A DNA stretch of 64,000 nucleotides. Origin: Alcaligenaceae bacterium SAGV5. GTDB lineage: Bacteria; Pseudomonadota; Gammaproteobacteria; Burkholderiales; Burkholderiaceae_B. The DNA lies in NCBI GenBank assembly GCA_009360345.1, contig SPDP01000001.1, positions 1,426,001 through 1,490,000 on the forward strand, read 5' to 3'. How positions within the stretch are numbered: the stretch's first letter is position 1; every line of letters starts with the position of its first letter. The position numbers were made by a program, and so were the translations under genes. Below are positions 1-8,163 of this stretch, piece by piece. The notes under the pieces were generated by a model. The model did no database searches, was not told the DNA's origin, and saw only the letters and a list, made by a program, of their open reading frames with translations.

Positions 1-657
1 ACGCAGAACGCTCGTTCGATGCAGGAGGTGGTCAGCGTCGAACGGGCCAGGGCCGCGCAGCAGTTCGACATTCTTCAGGCGCGCGTGGGGTTGATCCGCG
101 AGTCGGTGGGAGCGTCGGCCGACCGCATCGTGCAGCTCGACACCAGCACGACCGAGATCGGCCGCGTGGTTACCATGATCGCCGCGATCGCCCGCCAGAC
201 CAATCTGCTTTCGCTCAACGCCGCCATCGAGGCGGCTCGCGCAGGCGAGGCAGGACGTGGTTTTGCCGTGGTGGCCGAGGAGGTGCGCAAGCTTGCCGAC
301 GGCACCGCCAGGGCCACGGCCGAGATCGACGCGATGATCAGCAAGGTGCAGCAGGAAGCCAAGGAATCGGTGCGGATGATGGAGTCCGGGCTGGAGCAGA
401 TGGAGGAGGGCTTCCGCCTGGCCGCCGGGACGGCCGCCGACCGTGGCGAGATGGACGGAGTCATGGACAGGATGTTCGACACCATCGGCCAGATTGCCCA
501 GGGGGCCCGCCTGAGCGGCCAGCAGATCGATCGCATGAGGCTGGCCGCGCAGGTCATGCGCCAGGCCATCGAAGAGGCGGGGCACTCGACCGAGCAGACG
601 CGCTTTTCGACGGCCAAGTTGCACAAGTTGGTGGGCGCTTTCAAGGTTACGGTGTGA
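1..657 (+). CDS. Methyl-accepting chemotaxis protein, C-terminal part (5' end outside window)
   Basis: The reading frame is open from base 1, so the gene begins upstream of the window; 218 residues are visible. They hold the cytoplasmic signalling domain of a chemoreceptor: the hairpin tip that contacts CheA and CheW is the highly conserved stretch around [20 protein letters not shown] (roughly residues 60-79), followed by [19 protein letters not shown]. The rest is coiled-coil-forming sequence rich in Ala, Gln and Glu. The protein would transmit ligand signals to the CheA kinase at the inner membrane. The sensory domain is not visible, so the ligand cannot be named. The gene ends 43 bases before the convergent LysR gene. 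Confidence 0.95.
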   Translation, partial: TQNARSMQEVVSVERARAAQQFDILQARVGLIRESVGASADRIVQLDTSTTEIGRVVTMIAAIARQTNLLSLNAAIEAARAGEAGRGFAVVAEEVRKLADGTARATAEIDAMISKVQQEAKESVRMMESGLEQMEEGFRLAAGTAADRGEMDGVMDRMFDTIGQIAQGARLSGQQIDRMRLAAQVMRQAIEEAGHSTEQTRFSTAKLHKLVGAFKVTV

Positions 658-700
658 AGCCGCCGGCCGTGGAGCGCCGAGGGGCGGTGCGAAGCGCCTT

Positions 701-1612
701 CTAGCGTGAACCGGCCGGGGGGGCGGCGGCGTAGCCGCGCACGGCGTCGATCAGCGCGCGCACGCATGCCGGCAGCGCCTCCAGCTTGCGCACCAGCATG
801 TCGCGTTCGCGCACCGCCCACGGTTCGTCCAGCGCGACGATCTCCAGCCGCATGGTCCGCTGGTGCCGCCGAGCCGCCGATTCCGGGAGGACGCCTATGC
901 CCACGCCTGCTTCCACCATGCGGCAGACGGCCTCGAAGCCCGATACCTGGATGCGCAGCGTGAGCGTCGTCCCGCGGTTTTCCACCTGTTCGCGCAGGAA
1001 GTTCAGCATGGTGCTTCCCTCGTGCAGGCTGACGTGGGGGAATTGCAGTGTGTCGTCCAGCGTGACTTGCTTGCGTCCGGCCAGGGGGTGGCCCACGGGT
1101 ACCGCCAGCGCCAGGCGGTCGGTGCTGAAGTGCAGCCGCTGCAGGCCCGGCGCGACGATGGGGCCGGCGGTAATGCCCAGGTCGGTGGAGCCGTCCATGA
1201 CGCCCCGGATGATGTCCCGTGTCAGCCGCTCTTGCAGATCGACCGTGACGCCTGGCCGGTCGGCCAGGAAGCGGGCCAGGATTTCGGGCATGAACTCGGT
1301 CACCGCCGTGGTGTTGGCATAAATGCGGATATGGCCGGTCGAACCGGCGCCGCCGTCGGAGAATTCGCTTTTCAGGAAATCGACCTGGCGCATGACCGCG
1401 CGGGCGTGCTCCAGCAACCTGACGCCCGCGGGTGTCAGTTCCACGCCGCGGCTGTTGCGGTACAAGAGCCGCGCTTCCAGCTGGGTTTCCAGTGCCTTGA
1501 TGCGAGTGCTGGCCGCAGCCAGCGACAAATGGGCGCGGCGGGCGCCCTGGGTCAGGCTGGGGCCTTCGGCCACGTGGATGAAAAGGCGCAGGTCGGCCAG
1601 ATCGAAGTGCAT
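701..1612 (-). CDS. LysR-family regulator, probable activator of the itaconate cluster
   Basis: 303 residues, the normal length for LysR proteins. The N-terminal winged helix-turn-helix covers about residues 1-60 (LTQGARRAHLSLAAASTRIK is the recognition region), and the remainder is the periplasmic-binding-protein-like effector domain. It is transcribed divergently from the itaconyl-CoA hydratase gene, 138 bases away, the usual layout for a LysR gene that regulates its neighbour. In Pseudomonas aeruginosa the equivalent cluster also has a divergent LysR regulator responding to itaconate; the assignment here rests on that context. The ligand is inferred, not shown. Confidence 0.88.
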   Translation of the reverse strand: MHFDLADLRLFIHVAEGPSLTQGARRAHLSLAAASTRIKALETQLEARLLYRNSRGVELTPAGVRLLEHARAVMRQVDFLKSEFSDGGAGSTGHIRIYANTTAVTEFMPEILARFLADRPGVTVDLQERLTRDIIRGVMDGSTDLGITAGPIVAPGLQRLHFSTDRLALAVPVGHPLAGRKQVTLDDTLQFPHVSLHEGSTMLNFLREQVENRGTTLTLRIQVSGFEAVCRMVEAGVGIGVLPESAARRHQRTMRLEIVALDEPWAVRERDMLVRKLEALPACVRALIDAVRGYAAAPPAGSR

Positions 1613-1651
1613 GGCGTGCGTCGAGGGAAAGTCCGCATTCTACGGCGACTC

Positions 1652-1697
1652 TTCTGTTTTTGCGAAGGCAGGGTCGGAAAAACGCAAATTTACAGAA
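1652..1697. promoter_or_regulatory. Imperfect dyad in the divergent LysR/hydratase promoter region
   Basis: Two nested inverted repeats lie between the divergent genes: outer arms TTCTGT (1652-1657) and ACAGAA (1692-1697), inner arms TTTGCG (1659-1664) and CGCAAA (1683-1688). LysR regulators bind dyads in such gaps, so this is a candidate operator. Its spacing is slightly asymmetric (1 versus 3 bases between arms), which lowers confidence. Confidence 0.4.
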
Positions 1698-1750
1698 GGC
1701 CGCGGCGCGCGCATGCTGGCGTCCGCAATGCAAGGACAGGAGACTCGTCA

Positions 1751-2593
1751 GTGACCAGGGATACCCCCATCGAGCCCGGCGACTGGACCGGGCGCACCGA
1801 GACAAGCACGGACCAGATCAGCCACGGCCTGGCCCGGCGCATCGGCGCCACGCTGGGGCAGCCGGTCCCGCATCCGGGCGCCGGATTGCCGGAGTTGTGG
1901 CATTGGGCGTATTTCCAGGAGCCCGTCGAGGCCGGCGGGCTGGGCGCCGATGGCCACCCGGCCCGTGGCGGTTTCCTGCCGCCCGCAGCGGGCCGCCACC
2001 GCATGTGGGCTGGCGGCAGGCTGGAATTCATCCATCCGCTGGCGGTGGGCGAGGACGCACGCCGTACCTCGACCATCCTGTCGGTGGCAGAAAAAACCGG
2101 ACGCACCGGTGCCCTGCTGTTCGTGACCGTCCAGCATGAATACCTGCAGCGTGGCCGCGTAGCCGTGCGCGAGGAGCAGGACATCGTCTACCGCGAGCCG
2201 TCCCCGCCGCGCGCGGCCGACCCCGGGCCTTTGCCGCCGGCCGGATGGTCGGAGGCCATCGTTCCCACCTCGACCATGCTGTTCCGGTATTCGGCGGTGA
2301 CCTTCAACGGCCATCGCATCCACTACGACTGGCCCTACGCTACCGCCGAAGAAGGGTACGCCGGCCTGGTGGTGCACGGTCCGCTCATCGCGACGCTACT
2401 GGTGGGAGCCTTCGTGCGCGCCCATCCGTCGCTGCGGCCGACGCATTTTTCGTACCGGGGCGTGCGGCCGCTGATCGCCCCCACGCCCTTCGAGGCGGCG
2501 GGGCGGATGGCGGACAACGGAGTGGCCCAGGTCTGGGCCGGCAATGCGCAGGGCGTCATCCAGCGCGGCGAGCTGCGCTACGAGCCCAGGTGA
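1751..2593 (+). CDS. ich: Itaconyl-CoA hydratase-like protein (MaoC/HTD2 family)
   Basis: Start chosen at GTG 1751, with AGGAG at 1738-1742, eight bases upstream; the frame is open further upstream but that part overlaps the LysR gene and promoter. The 280-residue protein has an N-terminal hot-dog half (about residues 1-145) and a C-terminal MaoC-type half with the hydratase signature FNGHRIHYD and then GLVVHGPL. This is the architecture of mesaconyl-C4-CoA/itaconyl-CoA hydratases. In the itaconate pathway this enzyme would hydrate itaconyl-CoA to (S)-citramalyl-CoA. First gene of a five-gene same-strand set. Mesaconyl-CoA is an alternative substrate. Confidence 0.82.
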   Translation: MTRDTPIEPGDWTGRTETSTDQISHGLARRIGATLGQPVPHPGAGLPELWHWAYFQEPVEAGGLGADGHPARGGFLPPAAGRHRMWAGGRLEFIHPLAVGEDARRTSTILSVAEKTGRTGALLFVTVQHEYLQRGRVAVREEQDIVYREPSPPRAADPGPLPPAGWSEAIVPTSTMLFRYSAVTFNGHRIHYDWPYATAEEGYAGLVVHGPLIATLLVGAFVRAHPSLRPTHFSYRGVRPLIAPTPFEAAGRMADNGVAQVWAGNAQGVIQRGELRYEPR

Positions 2594-2656
2594 ACCACGA
2601 CGGCCCGGGCACGGACACGGGCCGCGGACGATAGAAGCATACACATCGGAGACCGC

Positions 2657-3805
2657 ATGGAAGAGTACGACGACATTCGCCAGGGCGTGCGCGCGCTGTG
2701 CGCCCACTATGACGCCGCCTACTGGCGCGGGATCGACGAGGTCCGGGGCTTTCCCGAAGACTTCGTCCGCGCGCTGACCGAAGCCGGATGGCTGGGCGCC
2801 ATGATCCCCGCCGAGTACGGCGGATCCGGCCTGGGGCTGTCCGAGGCCTCGGTGATCCTGGAAGAGGTCAACCGCTGCGGCGGCAACTCGGGCACCGTGC
2901 ATGGGCAGATGTACAACCTGTTCACGCTGGTGCGGCATGGATCGCAGGCCCAGAAGGATCATTTCCTGCCGCGCCTAGCCAGCGGCGAACTGCGCCTGCA
3001 ATCCATGGGGGTGACCGAGCCGACCACCGGCACCGACACGACCCGGATCAAGACCACCGCCGTGCGGCGCGGCGACCGCTACGTCGTCAACGGGCAGAAG
3101 GTCTGGATCTCGCGCGTGCAGCACTCGGATCTGATGATCCTGCTGGCCCGCACCACACCCCTGGCCGACGTCGCCAAGAAGACCGAGGGCATGTCGATCT
3201 TCCTGGTCGACCTGCGCCAGGCCATCGGCCATGGGATGGAGGTGCGCCCCATCGCCAACATGGTCAACCACGAAACCAATGAGCTGTTCTTCGACAACCT
3301 GGAACTGCCGGTCGACAGCCTGATCGGCGAGGAAGGCAAGGGCTTTCGCTATATCCTGGATGGACTGAATGCCGAGCGCACGCTGATCGCCGCCGAGTGC
3401 ATCGGCGACGGTCGCTGGTTTATCGAGCGCGCGCGCAGCTATGCCCGCGAGCGGGAAGTGTTCGGCCGCCCGATCGGGCAGAACCAGGGGGTGCAATTCC
3501 CGATCGCCGAGGCCCACATCGAGGTCGAGGCCGCCGATCTGATGCGCTGGCGAGCCTGCCGCGAATATGACGGCGGCGTGCACGCGGGCGCCAGCGCCAA
3601 CATGGCCAAGTACCTGGCCGCCAAGGCCTCATGGGAAGCCGCCAACGTCTGCCTGCAGACGCACGGCGGTTTCGGCTTCGCCTGCGAATACGACGTCGAA
3701 CGCAAGTTCCGCGAGACCCGCCTCTATCAGGTGGCGCCGATCTCGACCAATCTCATTCTTTCCTACGTGGCCGAGCACCTGCTGGGGCTGCCGCGTTCTT
3801 TCTGA
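2657..3805 (+). CDS. Acyl-CoA dehydrogenase family protein
   Basis: 382 residues, full length for the family. The three standard domains are visible: N-terminal helical domain (1-110), beta domain with MGVTEPTTGTDTTRIKTTA and KVWISRVQHSD (about 115-215), and C-terminal helical domain with CLQTHGGFGFACEYDVERKF near the end. It would be an FAD enzyme oxidising an acyl-CoA. A homologous gene of unproven role sits between ich and the mmgE-like gene in the Pseudomonas itaconate cluster, which fits this order. It starts 63 bases after the hydratase and ends three bases before the next gene, so it is operonic. The substrate is not readable from sequence. Confidence 0.88.
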   Translation: MEEYDDIRQGVRALCAHYDAAYWRGIDEVRGFPEDFVRALTEAGWLGAMIPAEYGGSGLGLSEASVILEEVNRCGGNSGTVHGQMYNLFTLVRHGSQAQKDHFLPRLASGELRLQSMGVTEPTTGTDTTRIKTTAVRRGDRYVVNGQKVWISRVQHSDLMILLARTTPLADVAKKTEGMSIFLVDLRQAIGHGMEVRPIANMVNHETNELFFDNLELPVDSLIGEEGKGFRYILDGLNAERTLIAAECIGDGRWFIERARSYAREREVFGRPIGQNQGVQFPIAEAHIEVEAADLMRWRACREYDGGVHAGASANMAKYLAAKASWEAANVCLQTHGGFGFACEYDVERKFRETRLYQVAPISTNLILSYVAEHLLGLPRSF

Positions 3806-3808
3806 GGC

Positions 3809-5200
3809 ATGTCCATGGACAAGATCAGTCTCGCGCGGGAAAGCGCCACCGGCGCGCTGTGCGAATTCGTGGCGGCGCTGCGTGTCGAGGATCTGCCCGC
3901 GCCGTTGGTGGACCGGACCGAAGACCTGTTCCTGGACTGGGTGGCTTCGGCACTGGCCGGCAAGGGCGGGCATCCCGTGCCGCTGTTCGAGCGCTATGCC
4001 GCCGCGATGGGGCCGGCGCACGGACGCTGTGTCATCCTGACCAATCGCCGGACCACGTCGGCGCATTTCGCCGCGCTGGTCAACGGCGCCGCTTCGCACC
4101 TGGTCGAGCAGGATGACCTCCACAACAGTTCGGTGCTGCATCCGGCCACCGTGGTGTTTCCGGCGGTCTTCGCCGCGGCGCAGGACCTGGGCAAGTCGGG
4201 CAGCGAGTTGCTGCTGGCCGCGGTGGCCGGCTACGAGGCCGGCGTGCGCATCGGCGAATTCCTGGGGCGGTCGCACTACCGGGTCTTTCATACCACGGGC
4301 ACCGTGGGGACGCTTGCGGCCGCGGCCGGCGTGGCCAAGCTGCTGGGGCAGGACGCGCGGACGCTGGCGCATACGCTGGGGTCGGCGGGAACGCAGGCTT
4401 CGGGGTTGTGGGAGTTCCTGCGCGAGGCGGCGGATTCCAAGCAGCTCCATACCGGCCAGGCGGCCGCGAATGGCCTCCTGGCCGCCTACCTGGCGCAGGA
4501 CGGCCTGACCGGCGCGCACGGCGTGCTCGAGGGCCGGCAGGGCATGGCGGCGGGCATGTCCTCGGACGCGGACCCGGGCCGGCTGAGCGATCGCCTGGGG
4601 CAGCGCTGGGCCACGCTCGAGACATCGTTCAAGTTCCATGCCTCGTGCCGCCACACCCATCCGGCCGCCGATGCGCTGCTGCACCTGATGCGGACCGAAG
4701 GCATCGCCCATGGCGACATCGCATCCATCCGCGCCCGGGTGCACCGTGCGGCCATCGACGTGCTGGGCAATGTGGATGAACCGGGCACCGTGCACCAGGC
4801 CAAGTTCTCCATGGGGGCGGTGCTGGGGCTGATCGCGGTCCATGGCCGCGCCGGCCTGGAGGAATTCCGCGACCATGCGCTGACCGATCCCGCGGTGGCG
4901 GACATCCGGCGGCGCACGACCATGGTGCTGGACGACGAGGTCGACCGCGCCTATCCCGCCCGCTGGCTGGGGCGGGTCGAGGTGGAGACGCGCGACGGCC
5001 GGCGCCTGGCGGCCGCCATCGACAGTCCCAAGGGCGACCCCGACAACACCTTGTCGCGCCCCGAACTGGAAACCAAGCTGCGGCGCCTGGCGGCCTTCTC
5101 CGGCGCCGCGACGCCGGCGCAGATCGATGCCTGGATCCCGCGTCTGTGGAGCCTGCGGCACGCGCGCGACCTGTCCGATTTTCTGCCGGAGGCTTCATGA
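3809..5200 (+). CDS. MmgE/PrpD family protein
   Basis: 463 residues, typical of the MmgE/PrpD family, whose characterised members are 2-methylcitrate dehydratase and cis-aconitate decarboxylase. The N-terminal all-helical domain includes LFLDWVASALAGKGGHPVP, and the conserved HLVEQDDLHNSSVLHPATVV segment lies near residue 100. The C-terminal half contains FKFHASCRHTHPAADALL. Since cis-aconitate decarboxylase makes itaconate, a family member inside an itaconate cluster is suggestive. It might act on a related C5/C6 di- or tricarboxylate, but no substrate can be assigned. Its stop overlaps the ATG of a possible early start of the next gene (ATGA at 5197-5200). Confidence 0.85.
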   Translation: MSMDKISLARESATGALCEFVAALRVEDLPAPLVDRTEDLFLDWVASALAGKGGHPVPLFERYAAAMGPAHGRCVILTNRRTTSAHFAALVNGAASHLVEQDDLHNSSVLHPATVVFPAVFAAAQDLGKSGSELLLAAVAGYEAGVRIGEFLGRSHYRVFHTTGTVGTLAAAAGVAKLLGQDARTLAHTLGSAGTQASGLWEFLREAADSKQLHTGQAAANGLLAAYLAQDGLTGAHGVLEGRQGMAAGMSSDADPGRLSDRLGQRWATLETSFKFHASCRHTHPAADALLHLMRTEGIAHGDIASIRARVHRAAIDVLGNVDEPGTVHQAKFSMGAVLGLIAVHGRAGLEEFRDHALTDPAVADIRRRTTMVLDDEVDRAYPARWLGRVEVETRDGRRLAAAIDSPKGDPDNTLSRPELETKLRRLAAFSGAATPAQIDAWIPRLWSLRHARDLSDFLPEAS

Positions 5201-5277
5201 GCGCACCCGCCCGACCACCTGAAGGGCGCGCGTCCTCCCACGGGGAGGATGCCGCGCGGCGACAGGAGGGGAATCCC

Positions 5278-6489
5278 GTGCCCGTATCCCTTTCGCCCGC
5301 GGCGCCGCGTCCGTTGGACGGCATCACCGTGCTGAGCCTGGAGCACGCGATCGCGGCGCCGTTCTGCACGCGCCAACTGGCTGATCTGGGCGCGCGCGTC
5401 ATCAAGATCGAGCGCCCCGGGACGGGGGATTTCGCGCGCGGCTACGACGAGCGCGTCCGAGGGTTGTCCTCTCATTTCGTCTGGACCAACCGGTCGAAGG
5501 AAAGCCTGGCGCTGGACCTGAAGCAGGACGGCGCGCGCGAGGTGGTGGAGCGGTTGCTGCCCCGCGTGGATGTGCTGGTGCAGAACCTGGCGCCCGGCGC
5601 CGCCGACAGGCTGGGGCTGTCGTTCGAGGCGCTGCACGCGCGCCATCCGGGGCTGATCGTCTGCGATATTTCCGGCTATGGCGACAGCGGTCCGTATCGC
5701 GACAAGAAGGCCTACGACCTGCTGATACAGAGCGAAGGCGGCTTCCTGTCGGTCACGGGCACGCCGGACGAGCCTTCCAAGGCGGGGGCCTCGGTGGCCG
5801 ACATCGCTGCCGGCATGTACGCCTATTCCAACATCCTGGCCGCGCTGCTGCTGCGGGCCACGACGGGCAAGGGCAGCCGAGTCGACGTGTCGATGCTGGA
5901 GAGCATGGTCGAGTGGATGGGCTATCCCATGTACTACGCGTTCGACGGCGCGCCGCCGCCGCCGCGCTCGGGCGCCTCGCACGCGACCATCTATCCCTAT
6001 GGGCCATTTCCCGCCGGCGATGGCGGCATCGTGATGCTCGGCCTGCAGAACGAACGCGAATGGCGCGTGTTCTGCGAACGGGTGCTGGGGCGGGCGGAGC
6101 TGGCCGGCGATCCCCGTTTCGATGCCAATTCGCGGCGCACCGAGCATCGGTCCGCGTTGCGCGAGATCATCGTGGAAGTGTTCGCCGGCATGACCGCCGA
6201 CCAGGTCATGGCGGCGCTGGACGAGGCCCAGATCGCCAATGCGCGCGTCAACGACATGGCCGGGGTCTGGTCCCACCCGCAACTGGCGGCCCGCCAGCGC
6301 TGGACCCGGGTGGGCAGCCCCGCCGGTACGCTGCCCGCGCTGCTGCCGCCGGGCAGCGGCGGAGCCTATGACGCCCGGATGGATTCCATTCCGGCGCTGG
6401 GTGAGCATACCGCTGCCATCCTGGCCGAACTCGGCTATGGCGAGCAGGATGTCGAGGCCTTGCGTGCCGCCGGGGCGGTGGGGGCATGA
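5278..6489 (+). CDS. ict: CaiB/BaiF family CoA-transferase, probable itaconate CoA-transferase
   Basis: Class III CoA-transferase, about 403 residues. The family begins at LDGITVLSLEHAIAAPFC, and the likely catalytic aspartate is in AYDLLIQSEGG (Asp147 from the GTG start), followed by the usual glycine-rich region. GTG 5278 was chosen because AGGAGG (5264-5269) sits eight bases upstream. An in-frame ATG at 5197, overlapping the previous stop and preceded by GGAGG, is a real alternative and would add 27 low-complexity residues. In the itaconate pathway this enzyme transfers CoA from succinyl-CoA to itaconate. The assignment comes from the gene order with hydratase and lyase; the family alone does not fix the substrate. 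Confidence 0.82.
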   Translation: MPVSLSPAAPRPLDGITVLSLEHAIAAPFCTRQLADLGARVIKIERPGTGDFARGYDERVRGLSSHFVWTNRSKESLALDLKQDGAREVVERLLPRVDVLVQNLAPGAADRLGLSFEALHARHPGLIVCDISGYGDSGPYRDKKAYDLLIQSEGGFLSVTGTPDEPSKAGASVADIAAGMYAYSNILAALLLRATTGKGSRVDVSMLESMVEWMGYPMYYAFDGAPPPPRSGASHATIYPYGPFPAGDGGIVMLGLQNEREWRVFCERVLGRAELAGDPRFDANSRRTEHRSALREIIVEVFAGMTADQVMAALDEAQIANARVNDMAGVWSHPQLAARQRWTRVGSPAGTLPALLPPGSGGAYDARMDSIPALGEHTAAILAELGYGEQDVEALRAAGAVGA

Positions 6490-7301
6490 AGCGCGTGCGT
6501 TCCGCGCTGTTCGTGCCGGGTGATCGTCCCGAGCGGCTGCCCAAGGCCCTGGCCAGCGGCGCGGATATCGTCATCGTGGATCTGGAGGACGCGGTCGAGC
6601 CCGATGCCAAGGCGGCTGCGCGCGAGGCCGTGGCGGCGTCGCTGGCCAGGTGCCAGGACCGGAGGGTCGCGGTGCGCATCAATGCGGTCCGCACGCCTTA
6701 TTTCGATGCGGACATCGCGCTGTGCGCCGGTAGCCCGGCGGTGGCGGCGGTCATGCTGCCCAAGGCGGAAACCGCGGCGGACGTGGCCCGCGCGGCGGCA
6801 GCGGGCCGGCCCGTGTGGCCGCTGATCGAAAGCGCGCGCGGCGTGCTGGCGCTGGAAGCGATCGCCGGCGCGCCGGGGGTGGGGCGCCTGGTGTTCGGCA
6901 GCCTGGATTTCGCGCTGGATGTGGGGCTGGACGTGGAATCGGCCTCTGGCCGGGCGGTGCTGGACGATGCCCGGCACCGATTGCTGCTCCACGCGCGCGC
7001 GGCGGACCTGCCCGCGCCGCTCGATGGCGTGCACCAGAAGCTGGACGATATCGAGGGTTTGCGCGCCGAGGCGGCGCGGGCGCGCGGGGCGGGGATGGGC
7101 GGCATGCTGTGCGTGCATCCCGCGCAGGTCGCCGTGGTCAACGACACCTTCAGCCCTTCGCAAGCGGAGCTGGCCTGGGCCCGCGGCGTGGTCCGGGCCG
7201 CCGAGGGGCAGCGGGGCGCGTTCCGGCTGGAGGGAAGGATGGTGGATGCGCCGGTGCTGGAGCGGGCCCGGCGGACGATCGCGGCATCGGAAGGGACGTA
7301 G
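6486..7301 (+). CDS. ccl: CitE/HpcH-family lyase, probable (S)-citramalyl-CoA lyase
   Basis: 271 residues, a TIM-barrel lyase of the CitE-like family. The N-terminal SALFVPGDRPERLPKAL is typical; metal and CoA site elements are IVDLEDAVEPDAK, VRINAVRTPYF, WPLIESARGVL and LVFGSLDFALDVG, and CVHPAQVAVVN lies near the C-terminus. It would cleave (S)-citramalyl-CoA to acetyl-CoA and pyruvate, the last step of itaconate breakdown. The ATG overlaps the stop of the CoA-transferase (ATGA), so translation is probably coupled. It is the last gene of the set, followed by a terminator. Other beta-hydroxyacyl-CoA substrates are possible in this family. Confidence 0.84.
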   Translation: MKRVRSALFVPGDRPERLPKALASGADIVIVDLEDAVEPDAKAAAREAVAASLARCQDRRVAVRINAVRTPYFDADIALCAGSPAVAAVMLPKAETAADVARAAAAGRPVWPLIESARGVLALEAIAGAPGVGRLVFGSLDFALDVGLDVESASGRAVLDDARHRLLLHARAADLPAPLDGVHQKLDDIEGLRAEAARARGAGMGGMLCVHPAQVAVVNDTFSPSQAELAWARGVVRAAEGQRGAFRLEGRMVDAPVLERARRTIAASEGT

Positions 7302-7327
7302 GACGGCCGCTCTCGCCGCGGACAAAG

Positions 7328-7353
7328 AAAAACCCCGCCAAGGCGGGGTTTTT
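7328..7353. terminator. Bidirectional intrinsic terminator
   Basis: A perfect 7-bp stem, CCCCGCC (7333-7339) and GGCGGGG (7342-7348), is flanked by AAAAA on the left and TTTTT on the right. It can end both the itaconate operon on the plus strand and rpmBG on the minus strand. Confidence 0.9.
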
Positions 7354-7388
7354 CCTGGACACCGGCGGAGCCGGCGCAACCGAGCCGA

Positions 7389-7559
7389 TTACTTCAGCTT
7401 GGTTTCCTTGTAGTCCACGTGCTTGCGCGCGACCGGATCGAACTTCTTGATCAGCATCTTTTCCGGGGTGGTGCGCTTGTTCTTGGTCGTGGTGTAGAAG
7501 TGCCCGGTTCCAGCGGTGGACTCGAGCTTGATCTTTTCGCGAATACCCTTGGTGGCCAT
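7389..7559 (-). CDS. rpmG: 50S ribosomal protein L33
   Basis: 56 residues: [20 protein letters not shown] at the N-terminus and YKETKLK at the end, an unmistakable L33. The zinc-binding cysteine pairs found in some L33 proteins are absent; there is no cysteine at all, so this is the zinc-independent form. It lies 24 bases downstream of rpmB on the same strand, the usual rpmB-rpmG pair, and is followed by the bidirectional terminator. Confidence 0.97.
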   Translation of the reverse strand: MATKGIREKIKLESTAGTGHFYTTTKNKRTTPEKMLIKKFDPVARKHVDYKETKLK

Positions 7560-7583
7560 GGTGTGCTCCTGTGGATCCGGGGA

Positions 7584-7820
7584 TTAGGCGGCTTCGCCGC
7601 GAGCGCGCAGATCGGCCAGGACGGCTTCGATGCCGTTCTTGTCGATGGTGCGCAGGGCGTTCGTGCTGACGCGCAGGCGAACCCAGCGGTTTTCGCTTTC
7701 GACCCAGAACCGGCGGGATTGCAGGTTCGGCAGGAAGCGGCGCTTGGTCTTGTTGTTGGCGTGGGAAACGTTGTTGCCCACGATCGGACCCTTACCGGTT
7801 ACTTGACATACTCGTGCCAT
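7584..7820 (-). CDS. rpmB: 50S ribosomal protein L28
   Basis: 78 residues beginning [20 protein letters not shown], with [19 protein letters not shown] in the middle: full-length L28. The start is ATG at 7818-7820; the longer frame upstream is leader, not protein. First gene of the rpmB-rpmG operon, a structural component of the large ribosomal subunit. Confidence 0.97.
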   Translation of the reverse strand: MARVCQVTGKGPIVGNNVSHANNKTKRRFLPNLQSRRFWVESENRWVRLRVSTNALRTIDKNGIEAVLADLRARGEAA

Positions 7821-8163
7821 GGCGACACCTCTTCTACTATTTCGTGAATTCGGGAGACGGATCCGGGGGGCCGGCGATGCCGGACGGTGCCCCGAATTTC
7901 TGGCGCGGCTTGGCGGGATGGAGGCCGACCCGGTCCGCACGGATTCTCAAGGCGCCCCGGCGCGTAGCCAGAATGCGTTGAAAACGTGCGCTGAAAACCA
8001 CGTCGATCAGCGCTAGAAAAGCGCCTTGGACTAGATTTTCCCCCGGGCGAGAGCTCTCGCGGGCCAAAGACAACGCCGTAAAGCTCGCAAGAGTAGCACG
8101 AAACCCGTCGTTTTTTCAACTCGTTGTTTATGGCACGGCATGTCCGCCCCGGGACGGGAGGGG
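7821..8163. other. 343-base gap: rpmB leader and promoter, no gene
   Basis: Between radC and rpmB, both on the minus strand, there is no convincing coding sequence. It holds a promoter at 8090-8119 and a leader of about 260 bases before rpmB. A long leader could carry ribosomal-protein feedback control, but no known structure was recognised. Confidence 0.6.
8090..8119 (-). promoter_or_regulatory. Predicted sigma70 promoter of rpmB-rpmG
   Basis: Read on the minus strand, a -35 box TTGAAA (8119-8114) and a -10 box TACTCT (8095-8090) are separated by 18 bases. The orientation is toward rpmB. Confidence 0.55.

Noticed and set aside
863..1750. N-terminal extension of the hydratase frame through the LysR gene
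   Set aside because: This part is the antisense of the LysR coding region. The GTG at 1751 with AGGAG upstream explains the real start.
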